Part shown: positions 34,755-47,065 of the stretch, piece after piece
How the letters are laid out: the number at the start of each line of letters is the position of its first letter
How positions within the stretch are numbered: position 1 is the stretch's first letter
Assembly (NCBI GenBank): GCA_964020085.1
Contig: OZ026600.1
Coordinates: 14,907,823 to 14,971,822, forward strand
DNA from: Micromussa lordhowensis
Lineage: Eukaryota > Cnidaria > Anthozoa > Scleractinia > Lobophylliidae
Length of the DNA: 64,000 nt
Direction of reading: 5' to 3'
Translations under genes and position numbers: made by a program
The notes under the pieces: generated by a model
Seen by the model: only the letters and a program-made list of their open reading frames with translations
Database searches by the model: none
Told to the model about the DNA's origin: nothing

Positions 34755-37700
34755 TGAAAAAAAGTTATTGCATGAGAAAAAACAAACTGAGAGTTCTTCA
34801 CTATGACATGAGACTAATCCTTGCCTTCGAAACTGTCAAGGATTATCTTTCCTGAACCGCGACCGACTAAGGTCGTAATACATCAAGGGACTTCAGAGAT
34901 GACGAGCGTGGAAATGATTGCACTGCTGTAACCAATTTACGTTCTGACAAATTCATTCAGTAGTAAAGGTTCACTTTAACTCCAGTCGTGCACGTACGCA
35001 CTGAATGTATATTTGCACTTGATCTTTTTTATCTCCCTCGCCTAAGATCAGCTTAATTAGAATGGAGATAGGAGTATCTTTTACACTCGTTGAACTGACC
35101 CTGGGCTACTTCATCATATAACTGCCCTAGAACCTCCCTTTTTGTCAACGAAGGTGGCGAGTTTAGATTAAGTTGTTTTCTATATACTCTTCAGTATCTC
35201 TTTTGTCTTTGTGTGCAGCAAAACTGTTCGGTACTGTTGCTGGTTGTCTGTAATCTATAGGATAAGGTTTGTATTTCTATTCTTAAGTTTCTTCAAACAT
35301 CACGTCCTTTATCAAAGGCACAGTCTCGCATGTCAAAGTAAGCTCATTTGAATGTGGGAAATTCGTTTTTGTCGTATATAAGCTTATCTAATTTGACATT
35401 GATGCATCAGCGAATTCCAAGCTCGCCGCGACGTTGACACGTTAAAGAGTTTCTTAGTAGTTAAGAGTTTCTTCCACTTCAGCTGCTGCTTTTTCGTTAG
35501 AAACAGATACTCGGAAACTACGCGAAATTACGTGAAATCAAAGCCATCAAACCTTTTTTCTCCTAAACCATCGTTTACGGAACACGTACAGACTGCTGAC
35601 AAAGTTCCGTTGGAGTCATTATTCAGGAAGTGGAGTATTTTAATTGGATCGTTTTCGTCAACTGACATGTATTTTTTTTTCAGATTGACACGATATGTAG
35701 AGGCGCAAAGCGGCAATAAACCGTGTCTGTTACTGCTTCAAGTGAAGAAAGGCTTGAGGATAAGCAACTTAAACGGAAGAAAGATTGTAAACAGGATTTC
35801 TTACCAAGAGGGTTTGAAATGATTGTCATTATCGATGCAGTGATCGTATCCCAATATTCAAATACGGAGTCTTTTTTTCCCAGAGACTGAGGTCTTATCA
35901 GGATTTCTATCAAGATTGCTTCAAGTCTTAGGAAAATTGTAAATTAAGAGGCCAAAAAGGTTGCAAAGCTATCGCGATGCCTATCCACGAAATCTCAATT
36001 TTTGCACGCAAACACGAACTTGTAAAGATTCCAACAATTTCAACCAAGAGATAAATATAAACATGTGCCATTAGCTTTCATGACGAAAATGCCTTAAAGA
36101 ACGGAAAGACTTTCGACTTTGTACCTTTCAAACACACCGCATCACTCGACTCACGTGGTCTGCTTGAAATAAATCTGAGCATTCGTCGCTGGTCTGTCTA
36201 TTCAAACTGACGATTACTTCAGCATGTTGAAGATTATTGCTAATACAATTAACTGGAAGTTTTTTTCTTTCCCACTGAGCCGTTAATTTTGCATGAAATT
36301 CGGTTTACATGCAGGCGTGTAAAAAAGATCAGACGAGATATAGCTCAGTGACGCAGTGGCTCATTTGGACAATTAACAAAACATACAACAAAGAAAAGCA
36401 AGCCTGGAACGGAAAAGCATCACCCATTTTACGTATAACCAACGATAAGGCGATTGCCAATTTCCAGTGTAGAGAGCAAATCATCTCATAATGTGTCAAA
36501 AGTCATTTCTAAACACTGACTGACTCGAAGCGGCAACACCAACTAAAACTTCTCAAGACCCTTAAAGAGGACAATTGCAAGACGGGGAACATTTCTAATT
36601 CCTTAAAAATTTATAATAAAATGATTATTTTAAGATGAAACCAGATAATTTTCCGTATTTTTTTAAAAAAACTATTACTGGCGTTGATTGTTTTGAGTAA
36701 AACTGAGGATCAAACAAGTCGAGTGTATTCAGAAAATTTCAATCATCTTAAATGTTACAATTCATCGCTTAAGTATTAAATTCATCGCCACCAAAGGAGA
36801 CACTCGGGCAGAATCAGTGAAAAATATGACTTTTTCAGCAGTTGAAAGTGGTTTTGTCATTAAAGTATATATGAGGAATTTGAGGAATCAACTTGAGTTT
36901 TGATGATAACGTCGTGGTAGGAAATTAAGAAAGTGGCAGTTTATGTATTCACAGGCAGTCAGCGACAGAATGAGAAGTTAACAAGTGAATTTAGTAATGG
37001 CGATCATAAACGATAACTCGAGAATTATTGTCCATGAAATTTTGTTTACGAATCACAACAGCAATGCGGCCCTTGCCCAACACTCATAAACGCTGACTGA
37101 GACTGAATACGCATGCGTGGTCGGAAAATCAACCAGCTTTAAAAATCGTATTCGAGAACATTTAAGAAAACAACTTGTTTTTTTTTTTTACGCCAAAAAT
37201 TGGACACGAGAAAGAAAAAATTAATATAGTTTTGAAAAAGTATAATTTGCGGCTTAGTGGTTTTTGCTAGAACGAGACAAGAAGCCATCTTTCAGTCTAT
37301 GATGGATTTTAAAGTTACCGAAGATCGTCAAGGGTCAATTTTTTTCTCAATGTTCGCCATCCTTGCTGTTTTCAGAGTAACAGGTCATTATTGTCCTGTG
37401 GTTTTCAACATTACTAAGTTTTGATTGTGATTTCTGTCGGTGTCAAGACAATTTCAAATATTACAAAATAACATTTGAGTTGTCATTTGAGTTGCTTGTA
37501 GTCAAATAATAAATGTAGTCGTATCAACTTACGTACCATCATGTCGATGAGGAGTGATTGTTGGTTATGCTCGGTAAAATCTGTTTTGAGTATTTTAAAA
37601 TGCGATTCCCGAAATCACTAAGTAACAGGATATTCACACGAAGTTCACGGCTGAGGTAATGATCAATTGCCGCGATATGATTTCTTCAAGTTATGAGGAA

Positions 37701-38621
37701 AAATAATGGATATAATATCAAATGTTCCCCGCATTGACAATTGGTTTTTCCACTCACACACAAAAGGAGATAATCTGCATATTTACAACAGAACAAGTGC
37801 CTTTGTTCTTTAACAGCGCCTAAAACAGCACGTCGTTTATCGAGTTTATCTAAATGAATATAAACATCAAACCCACAATTGCAACTAAATTTCAGTACAG
37901 ACACCTTTTTATACACATGTCGAGGAAATACTCGGATAAGTTAAGAGATCCAGACCCGATGGCGACAAAAGCGAAAGACTTCACGCCTTCATTTGAGAAC
38001 ATTTGACAAATCCCTTCTAACCGCCTGTAGATCATTTCCTTTCATCAGTGTTTAATAAGTCCAAACACAAATAAGAATTGCTAAGCATTTTCTATATTGG
38101 GGGTGATATAACCGCATCTTGACCAAGACAAAGCTATAATGCCTTCTTCCTATTTTATGAGGATAATCTCTTTCTTCCTGTTCATCAAGTTTGTACATGG
38201 CTGAGTGGATTAACAAATCCCCGCCCGAAACATCCTTCACTCTTGGTTATGTCGCTCGTCAAAAGCGTTTGGCTAGACACGACTCGTTTTTCGGCCTACA
38301 AAATTTTTTTCTAAATGGAAGCATTTGACATTATTACAGTGACATGTTTTTTGATTCTGAGTTTCAGACTGAAGACTAACAAACGTTGATTAAAGTGTAG
38401 CATTTCCTCTCCCAGTCAGCTTCCCAAATCGTCCTTTGAAACAGCCGCAAAAATTCCGCATTTGCAGTTAAGAGTTTTTGTTTCGCAATTAATTCGAAAA
38501 ATTTATTTTATGAGCTAGCAGCAGTGGGACTAACAAGTCTATTTTCTAGTATAATTATTAGGCTTTTTAAAATCTAACTAAATGTAGAAATAACTAAAGC
38601 AAAGATACGAAACCTGTTTAC
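34755..38621 (-). other. Putative intron of receptor copy 4; nothing else recognised
   Basis: AT-rich, with no supported ORF on either strand and no clear mobile element. Confidence 0.4.
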
Positions 38622-38646
38622 CTGAAAACTTTCCAACAGATTCCAT
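38622..38646 (-). CDS. Candidate first coding exon of receptor copy 4
   Basis: ATG at 38646 opens eight codons (MESVGKFS) plus one base, ending at CAG/GTAAACAGG, a good donor. Joined to the acceptor at 34754 the split codon is G+GA (Gly), and the reading frame continues into the receptor, giving a 389-residue protein with a roughly 30-residue glycosylated N-terminus. The intron would be 3,867 bases. Match of phase, donor, acceptor and biology is good, but any short exon could arise by chance over 4 kb, so this is an inference. Confidence 0.45.
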
Positions 38647-41619
38647 AACGAGAACTCCTGGATTTAACTTTCGTCTTTGAAATCTCCGCCGTCAAGAACA
38701 AGTTTTTATTTCATGTAAACAGAATTGCTGCGTTAGGTGCCGTTTGTTTAGGATGTAGGTGTCAATTGAACTTTTATTCAACATCACAAATGAAAGTGCT
38801 CTGAATATTAACATGCAATCAGGCGAGTGGTGTAATCTTATTGTATTGGTCCACGCTTGAGGAAGCTGATATTTTGCGCCGGTTTATTTACACAGGTGAA
38901 AACTAAAATGAACATGCTAGCGACTACCAGCTTGTGCTACAATAAACGGACAAGGCTTATGACAATCAGACTCTCACAGTCATATTGAACTGAATTCTAA
39001 AGAGGTTATTGGTGTCAAATGTTAAAAGCGAGGTTAGTTCACCGCCGGATTGAACAAAACGTTTGTAGGTGTGGCAGATAGTTGAAAGTTGAGCGGGCTT
39101 GTTTGAGAATTTGAGAATGTACTAAAAATGTTTTTGTATGTTTGCAAGGGAAAGATAAAATAAAATGTGCGGAAGCTTCACAATTTACTTCAGAAGAGCA
39201 TATTATACCTGAATAATTTAAAATTTCTAGAGCAATCTTTTTTGCTCTAGACTGACATTTTTTAATTTTCTGTCACAACCGCAGTAAGTGAGTCGACAGA
39301 TGGACAAACTGTCAGGCCTGATGTGCACGATAGAAATACGATCAATAAAATTAACACAGTACATCAGTGTCTCGCACGTGAAGACATTTATCACCCGGAG
39401 GCCAAAGAATATGGTGCGTTTTGTAATATTGAATCTGGTTTCTATTCAGTTTATGCAATACAGGCGCAGCCACTATGGTTTTGATCCAAAGGTTGAAATC
39501 ACTCTTTTTCTACAAAAATAGTTATTTCATCTATGACGGTAAATAATAAACAAGGTTGGAAAGAGAAAAAGATAGTTTTCGAATTCAAGCTTAAGTCCCC
39601 AAAACGAACTTATGTCTAACCACTAATACTTGAACATTTTAAACACAAACCACAAAACTCAAACGAAAGAGGTATAACTGGCTTCAGTGTGATGTTAGTG
39701 TTAACCCCATATTTATATTTGTTGGACGTTGGTACTTTTAGTCCATTACTTGTTTGCTAGGTATCTTGTTAACCAAAGGAGAAACAATTAAACATTTTTG
39801 TTATCACGCTGTTCATCAACTGTACAAACATTAAACATAACCAACCTTTTAAGAATGAAAATACAATATTGTCCTTAATTTGCTAATGACTACTTGTTCT
39901 CACTCGAGCTTTCACGCTAAAAGACTCCCCGAATCTTCTAAAAGGCGTTTGCAAACAAGTGTTTTTAAAATTTTCTATTTGTTTCTTTGCAATATTAACT
40001 CTAGAGAGATAGAAATATTCTATCAGTAAACAATTAAGGCAAGTTTTTTTTTTCTGCGCGAGTAAGTTAATTATTAGGTCATGAACGGCCGAATTTTTAA
40101 ATGAGGGGCCAGACTTTTAACTGACAAACCACTACTCCTCCACATCGTTACTTTGGCAGGACGTTCAATCACAGTCAATCTAGAAGCTACCAAATTATTC
40201 TTTTTGATTAATAACTATTACACCTATATAGGAAGGATAAAAAAGATGCCATAATGTCTGCCTCAAATTGGAATTTTATCAGTTACAAGGTACCCTATGG
40301 TAAAACGTGCCCACTTAAAAAAATACATTCTAGTTGTTTTGCTCACACTGACTTATTTGCCGCATTGAAAAAGACATTTAACGTTTCAAAAACAAAAGAG
40401 AGGGCTTTTTTTAATTTAGTTGTTGTTTTTTTGCTATTGTTCTTGGCTAATCCAGCCATTAGTACGTGAAATCCCACTGATGCGATGTCTTTTTCCTCTT
40501 CCATTTAACTCCCGTGAATATTTCATCTGTTTGATCTGATTTTATTGCTGAAGTCAAATAAAAAAAATTCAAATTTTTCACGGTTTTAGGATGAAAAAGT
40601 TAAATGCCCCAAAATAGAATATCGCAAATATTTTTTATTAAAAAAAATTATTTTAAACTCGTTAGTCAGTTAACGAATAATAAATATTTTTACCAAAAAA
40701 ATGTAACACAAACAATGAAGAAGTCGAGTGGGATTTACCGCTGTAGCCCACGAAAAAGGCAAAGTCTATTTCTCTTTTGTCACACAACAACTGAACATTT
40801 TACAGCCAAGACTTGTTTTTTACGAAAGAGAAGCAATTTGAGGCATACTAAGGAACAACAAGACCTTTTGATGTTTTGAATCAATTCATAAAATAAACAC
40901 AGCAATATCTAAAAATACATCAAATAATTACTGAAAACCAATTTAATTATTGACTAATTACTGCCAATGTGGGGTTTTACCTGTCCAAGCATGGTAATTA
41001 TTTTGCTGCTTTTAGTTTGTAGTTAGCCATTTTGAAATTCACTTTTAACGGCGATGATGTTGCGCCTTGACAAAATTCTACTTTGAATGAGGATTCTTAA
41101 TTCTTAGTGGTACACTTGGGTTCCGTCGGGTGAGAACAATCTCGTTCACACTTTTTCCATGTTTTTGGGCAGTCGGCGGCCAATAACGGAACCCGTTCTC
41201 TGATAGCAGTTTAAGATCCACACAGGATCCAAATACCCATAGAATATTAGCACGTGGAGCTACAGCGGTTTTGACAATGATATGACGTAATTCGCTGTAA
41301 ATAGGTCCAGAGACGCAAAAAAAAGTTTCCAATTTTCAGGGAGGATGCGGGGGCTTGTATATTTCCCGCTCCCTTTCCCCCGTTTCCCCTCCCCCACACA
41401 TTTCTTAACAATAAACCTGCACATGAATGTTTACTGACGTAAACAGGAATTCAGTGCATGGCGAGATATTTACCTGTTACATGAGAAAACTCATATAATA
41501 ATTAGGTTGCATAGAAAAGCTCTACTGAACGAATAATGTCAATTAGAACTTCAAGTAAAGGCAAAATGTCTGATTTCTGCTTTTATCGTTTCTCTTTGTC
41601 ATGAGGATTACTTTTTTAC
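38647..41619. other. 3 kb with no supported gene
   Basis: Only small frames. A short perfect hairpin TCTAGAGCAA/TTGCTCTAGA lies near 39227-39252. Upstream regulatory DNA of receptor copy 4 could be here. Confidence 0.35.
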
Positions 41620-41622
41620 TTA

Positions 41623-42119
41623 GGCCCTGTTTACAAGCAGGTAGGGTAACCCTACTGCCAGGGTAACCCTAGCAAGAGGGTTAAAAGATAGCCCGGGTTT
41701 ACAAGCAAAATTTTCAGGTAGGGTAACCCTACTGCCCGAGACAACTTTACGCTTGTTACGCTTCGGTAACCTTGCAAGTAAAGCACGAACAGATAACAAA
41801 ACTGGAAAATGATTTATTTCCAAAGCAAAATTATGACAAACTGTGAAAGAACTTGATGTTTTGTGGGTCATAATTCGCTGATTTTGTCGGTATTGTGATC
41901 ATATTTTGCTTTTGGGAGCCAAAATAGAGATAGCCCGGGTAGGCGGGTTAACCCTACCTGGAGTGTTTACAAGGGTAACCCTAGCACGCAGATAGGGTAA
42001 CCCTCCTACCCGGGTAACCCTGGCCGCCTTGTAAACACGACGAAGAAAATAAGAACAAATGTGTGCGTGCTAGGGTAACCCGCTTGCTATGGTAGCCCTC
42101 TCTCCTTGTAAACAGGGCC
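41623..42119. mobile_element. PIF/Harbinger-like MITE with internal AGGGTAACCCT palindromes
   Basis: TIRs are GGCCCTGTTTACAAG and CTTGTAAACAGGGCC, with TTA duplicated at 41620-41622 and 42120-42122. A 3-bp TWA-type duplication and a G-rich terminus are typical of PIF/Harbinger. Near both ends and centrally the word AGGGTAACCCTA or GGGTAACCCT recurs about ten times, with TTTACAAG beside several, making a multi-hairpin array. There is no transposase. Confidence 0.88.
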
Positions 42120-42233
42120 TTACATTTCAAGGTTTTCACTGCCAACTCGGCAGATCTAGAAAAGATCCAATTTTCTTCGCTGACTTGTCGCTGTTGGCTG
42201 CTATGAGGATCAGCAATATTTAATGAGGCTGAG

Positions 42234-42337
42234 TAGGATATGAAGAATTCTGCAGAACAAGGAGCGTGTTATCCACAGAGGCCGAAAGCCAAGGTGGATA
42301 ACACCCTCCGAGATCTGCAGAATTCTTCATATCCTAC
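42234..42337. repeat. Fold-back repeat (about 104 bp)
   Basis: TAGGATATGAAGAATTCTGC AGA and its complement flank GTGTTATCCAC/GTGGATAACAC around a short GGCCGAAAGCC loop. It is a near-perfect hairpin. The 68-codon frame at 42240-42446 reads through it. Confidence 0.8.
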
Positions 42338-42939
42338 GAAAGCCGAATTCAATTATTGCTTTATTATTCATTCAAAATATTTCCCCGTTCTTAAACGAGT
42401 TTCGCCATTTCGTTCTTTGTTTTTTCGCTCACTAAAACTAACATAACATCGTCCACAGGTTTTCTCGGTCAACGGTCCAATAATCTGAAGCTTGCTGCAC
42501 TTTTGTTGTCATTGATTCAATATGGCGAAGATTCTTTCCAAATTTGATGAACAGCAGCCGTTTATGGTAAATTATGCGTGTGGTTTTAATCAATTAGAAA
42601 CGGGGAAATACTTTGAATGAACAATAAAATCAGTTATACCGCGGAAATCGACTAGTTTTGTTCTTTCGTTCATTTTATACATAAAATGATCACTAATAAC
42701 AACCGTTGTTTAACAATTATCCTGCGAAATCGCGCGGAATAGAGCGTTTTCACTCACGTGACACCTTTTGCATATCACCATGACAACCGACTTCATCCGC
42801 CATATTGGTGTTCCATCGTAGAATATGTGCAACCTCGTTCTCAGGGAACGAGGCAACCTCGTTCCCAGGGTCTACTCCGCTTTCAAGATGGCGGCTGAGG
42901 GCGGAGAAGACCCTGGCACACACCGTTAGACCCCCCGCG

Positions 42940-42966
42940 AAATACTCCACGAATCGTGGAGTATTT
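42940..42966. repeat. Short perfect hairpin
   Basis: AAATACTCCACGA and TCGTGGAGTATTT are separated by one base, just inside the left TIR of the helicase-bearing element. It has no counterpart at the right end. Confidence 0.7.
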
Positions 42967-43591
42967 TGTCACGTGATACATAATAGAATCTCGTCTTCGC
43001 TACACTTGATCAGCGGTTCCAGGAATCAAAAATGGCTGAAGATGTCCGAAGATTTAGCTTCATTTTGCGTGTTTTAGCTGTAAAATAGGTTTTTTGTGGA
43101 CTGTTGAATTTCCAAATACATTTGCTGTGATTTCTACTACCTGGACGCGTGTGGTTTGAGTATTTCGTTATATGTAAGGTAACAGTCAATGCAAATTTTC
43201 TTAGATTTAATATTTGCGTATGGCGTGAAAAGCTTTCACTGATAGTTTTGGGAAGATTTAATTTAATATTACTGTATACGTAATAATAATAATATTAATG
43301 TTTTATCTAACTTTATTTCGTAAAATCGATTTTTACCCCGTGCAAATGAGTTGCCCTGTATTCTGCAATTTAGCTCAGTTTTAAATAACTTTTCAGGCTT
43401 TGTGCTTGCTAGAGGAGCTGTTTGCGTTTGGTTCTGAAAAGAACTGTTGGTGTTTGGTTCTGAAATGAAAAAGTGACTCGTTGACAAAAGCCCTTAATTT
43501 GGAAAAGCCATGCATCTTAAAGGCCGATCTGGTCTGACCAAACATATTCCCTCATAAAGAGAAAAGGAAAGCTGCATCTTCAGGCGCCGGC

Positions 43592-44529
43592 AGCTATGAT
43601 TCAATTTTATATCCTATTGCAAAAGATCTAAAGACAAAACTTGCTGACTATCCGCTTATTCTTATCTATCTACTCTTAAATTGGTGCGGATATGCTTTTA
43701 AATTGTTTCTAGATATACTTGGTGATGGAAGCTACTTTTCCGTAAATGCTGAGAAAATACCGGAAAACTGTCTGTAAATTTGGCCAGTTTCATGCCCCCA
43801 AAACTGAGCAAATGAAACAGCAGATGCTAAACTTTGGAGTTAACATGCAAATCTAGTAACAGTATGATTCGTATTGTTTTTGCCACGATTGCTATTGGCA
43901 TTGGGGTAAATATCCCTAGCATTAGACAGGTTATTCACGTTGGTGCAGCAAGAACATTGGAATCACATTACCAAAAAATTGGCCGAGGAGGTAGAGACGA
44001 AAAACCAACCAAGGTTTCTTATACTAGAGTGGCCAGGACATTGCTGCCAACAAGCTAGGTATGACGGGTGAAATGAAGAATTTCTGTTTGGACAAAAGTG
44101 AATGTTTAAGGAAAAGGCTGATGACATAACTTGGAAAGCGGAAATGATGCCCCTTCATGTTGCAGTAACTGCTTCAGAAAATGTCAATGTGCAGCATGTT
44201 CTGAATCAACGAGTACAGCATCGACAGAATTAACTAAACATCACTTATCAGTAGAGCTTATTGCAACTCAACCTATTCGGACTGTTTCGGATGAACAATG
44301 CAGCAAGATTGGCAGCATACTGAAGCAGTATTGGATTCACCTGGGAACTTGTGACAGATCTGGTAGCATCGATTTAGCCACTGGGTTCACCCACAGTCTC
44401 ATAAACTCTGTTGTTAAGAATTGTGAATATATCAATTCTGTGGATCACATGTTATTGGCCTTAAACATTTGGGACATTTCACATGCTCACACTATTGGTC
44501 AAGTAATTCATAATGTGTTTAGTCAATAA
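43592..44529 (+). pseudogene. RecQ-like DNA helicase, C-terminal part, broken
   Basis: Three frame blocks line up as one protein. Block 1 (43592-43778) has DLKTKLADYPLILIYL..LNWCGYAF, lobe-2 type. Block 2 (43840-44050) has [20 protein letters not shown], then [17 protein letters not shown]: RecQ motifs V and VI with the arginine-finger region. Block 3 (44131-44529) has CCSNC..CQCAAC, the Cys4 zinc-binding subdomain. Stops and frameshifts separate the blocks. The first helicase lobe (Walker A, DEAH box) is absent. RecQ proteins unwind DNA in repair; copies of this type are commonly dispersed in cnidarian genomes. Its place between TIRs suggests it was cargo or part of the transposon's own gene set. 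It is not functional. Confidence 0.85.
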
Positions 44530-45977
44530 TGAAGTTACTAGTATGCTCATTCTGGCTTTACCAGAACAACTAGCTAACCCCAGCCTTTCAGTTTAATATG
44601 AGATTCTCACAATTATTTGGAACCAATTTAATATGTAATGATGATATGAATTTTTAGGCCTACACGAGTCAAATACACATTTATAATTGGGATCCTGTTA
44701 TTAATAAAAGTGAATAATATTCTTCTCCCACATCTTTATACTAAAGTGATAATGAAAGAAAACTGAGGTCTTTTAGAGTAACAAAATGACAAAAGTGAAA
44801 GAAATTACCTGTTAGGAAAATCCCCCACAGTACACTAAAATAATCATAGTGCCACAAAATATGTACTTACACAGGGCTTAAGAAATTAATAATAATGAAT
44901 CCAAACATCAGACTAAAATATGTTGTAAACCAGTTTTTTTAATACAGCTTCTCCACTTCTAATACATTTCGTCTCCACTTATCTATTTAGTAAATGAATT
45001 GTTCCTGTATTTGTACCTGATTTATTTTTGTAAGTTTAGAACTTAAGTACAGAAACGGTTAAGTAATGTTTTAAACTTCAACATGTTATAGGCTTAAGTG
45101 GTGTGACTAGACTGGCCAACATTAAATTAATGATAAAATTAGAAAATAAAAGAATGTATGTATGTATGTATTTGCATCTCATTCTACAGTAAACCGTGTT
45201 ATAAGGTGTAACACAAACTAAAAAAAGTAATTAGACACTTAGACAGACCTGCTAATAAGTACATCTAGACTCATTTAATTCTCTTAGACCACGGCCTAAC
45301 TTGGAATTCGTTTATACACGGTAAAGAATATAAGACTTAATTAACCGCTCAAATCATGTATCAATTTTGGTACAGATTGCCTAATTTACGAGTGAAAAAG
45401 TCATCTCTTGTGCAAACCATTAATACATTCACTAACTCGGGATTCCGTAACTATTTCGGGCTTTGGGTACTAGTAATAACACATACATTAAAAACTATAA
45501 ATCGTGTAAACGGCCGAATAAAATCGGATCTATCACCTTCATTCCACCTCTTGATAGTGAGCCTTGAGGAATTTCAAGTTAATTTACGGTCCAACATCAA
45601 CCTCAGCTCTTCCTTTAATTGCCGTGAATAGTTAAAACAACAACACGAGGAATGTTTAATCGGCGACAATTTCGTTTCAATTACAGAGGAAACAACAAAT
45701 ATAACTGCACAAGTCAGCCATTTTGCAAGGGAGACAATTTTGGCCAATCACGAATAATGTAAGAACGGCTATATCTTCAGACCAATCAGCGTGGGTTTTA
45801 TATCGGTGTGTGCCAGGGTCTTCTCCGCCCTCAGCCGCCATCTTGAAAGCGGAGTAGACCCTGGGAACGAGGTTGGGAACGAGGTTGGAATATGTGCCGC
45901 TCGAGCTAACCAACGCCTCGGACGTTCTTTATGACATTCTTGCGTTCTTAGCGAAGAATTTTAATTTTTGCCATCAT

Positions 45978-46148
45978 GGTCCTTTGCCTCATTGTCGGAT
46001 GTGGCAATAAAACGGGGAAGATACGGCCTACGACTGAAAAAGTAAGCTTTTTTCGTGTTCCACGTGTTGTTGCCAACCAGGGAATACATGGAAGAGTTGA
46101 CTACGGAGCGAAGAAGAAGGTGGATTTCGGGTATCTTCCTCTATGAGT
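45978..46148 (+). pseudogene. THAP-domain protein, N-terminal fragment (ISL2EU-type)
   Basis: It starts at ATG 45978 and reads MVLCLIVGCGNKTGK, then SFFRVPRVVANQG. C4 and C9 are the first half of the C2CH zinc module, and FFRVP is the conserved THAP core; this DNA-binding domain recognises the transposon ends. After NQG (about residue 36) the sequence no longer looks like THAP, and a stop follows at residue 57. That point coincides with the deletion joint to the opposite gene (about 46083-46092). The second zinc-ligand pair and the whole nuclease are missing. Confidence 0.75.
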
Positions 46149-47065
46149 TTTCTCTCTTCAGCTGTGATTTGAATGTTAACATTTGAACATGCCTCCAACA
46201 GATCGTGATACTCTAAGTCTAAGAACTTCTTGTCAAATAAATCGGAAATGGTTGGTATGTTTCTGCTCTTTGAAACAAAAGTTTCAGAGAAAGGATGAAT
46301 CAAGCTCAGAGACACAGAGTTTGTTTTGCAAGAATTCAGTTCAGTATAAAAATTGCTTAAAGCGGTCTCGTCTGGCACAGGAACTGAAACTTTCACCGCC
46401 TCTCCGCTTTTTGCAATTCCTTCGCTTTCTGTCAAACAGTCGATAGTTTGATCTTAATGTTGCTTTAGTTTCTTTGCCGATCGAAAATCAATATCTGAAA
46501 CGGGCGCGTAGGGAGCTTCTTTGACGGCCGTTGGCATCAACCAGCTACATTTCACCTGTGTACATGACAGCTTTTCGTTCACACGATTCCATGCTTCAGT
46601 GTAGAAGAGAACGCTTGCGATATGCGAGCAGCACTCTCCTTGCCCTGCCATACATCCAACACAGTGTGCGAAGAGAACAGTACCATTTTCCTCGGTTATA
46701 ATCAGTATAATCCACAAGGTAACAAATGGATCGTTCATTCTCTGTGAATGCCTGACTTTTCCGAGAACAATGTAGTTGTTTCCTATTTTGTGCCCTTTCA
46801 CGCAGCTCACAAACCCTGAAACGAGCTGATTATACGCTTCCAAACTCCGAAAAGCTTTAAATTGATCCTTGCTATAGTAGCTTGTCTCGAGCACTAAAAA
46901 TGATAACAAATCCATGGATTTGACCCGTGGCAAACAGTCTGGATCATACGCTCTGTCTGGAATTAAAATGGGGTCGATGCCAACACAAGAAATCTTTTCA
47001 CAGTAACGTTTCTTCACGTGGGGATCAAGGTTGTTCGCATAATCGTTCAGGGGATTTGCCGCCAT
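46028..47065 (-). pseudogene. SWIM/YqaJ-type protein of the ISL2EU element, N-terminal half with one stop
   Basis: From ATG 47065 about 203 codons run to a TAA at 46454; the same frame continues after it for about 140 codons to 46028. The first part has the SWIM-like zinc motif (HCVGCMAGQGECCSHIASVL) and then KCSWLMP and APVSDIDF. The second part ends ITAEERKLIEEDTRNP, which in related proteins leads directly into the YqaJ exonuclease domain. That domain is deleted at about 46090; the last 20 codons are antisense to the THAP gene. A single nonsense change and the deletion make it non-functional. The family assignment rests on motif order; I cannot search for homologues. Confidence 0.75.

Larger units (their letters stand above)
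42830..45887. mobile_element. 3.06-kb DNA element carrying a dead RecQ-like helicase, nested in the ISL2EU element
   Basis: Nearly identical terminal inverted repeats of about 95 bases (42830-42927 and 45806-45887) share CAACCTCGTTC, CCCAGGGTCTACTCCGCTTT, CAAGATGGCGGCTGAGGGCG and GAGAAGACCCTGGCACACAC. GAATATGTG is present at 42821-42829 and 45888-45896. The 9-bp duplication is in the Mutator-like range, but I see no transposase, so the superfamily is open. The TIRs are much better preserved than the helicase inside. Confidence 0.85.
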
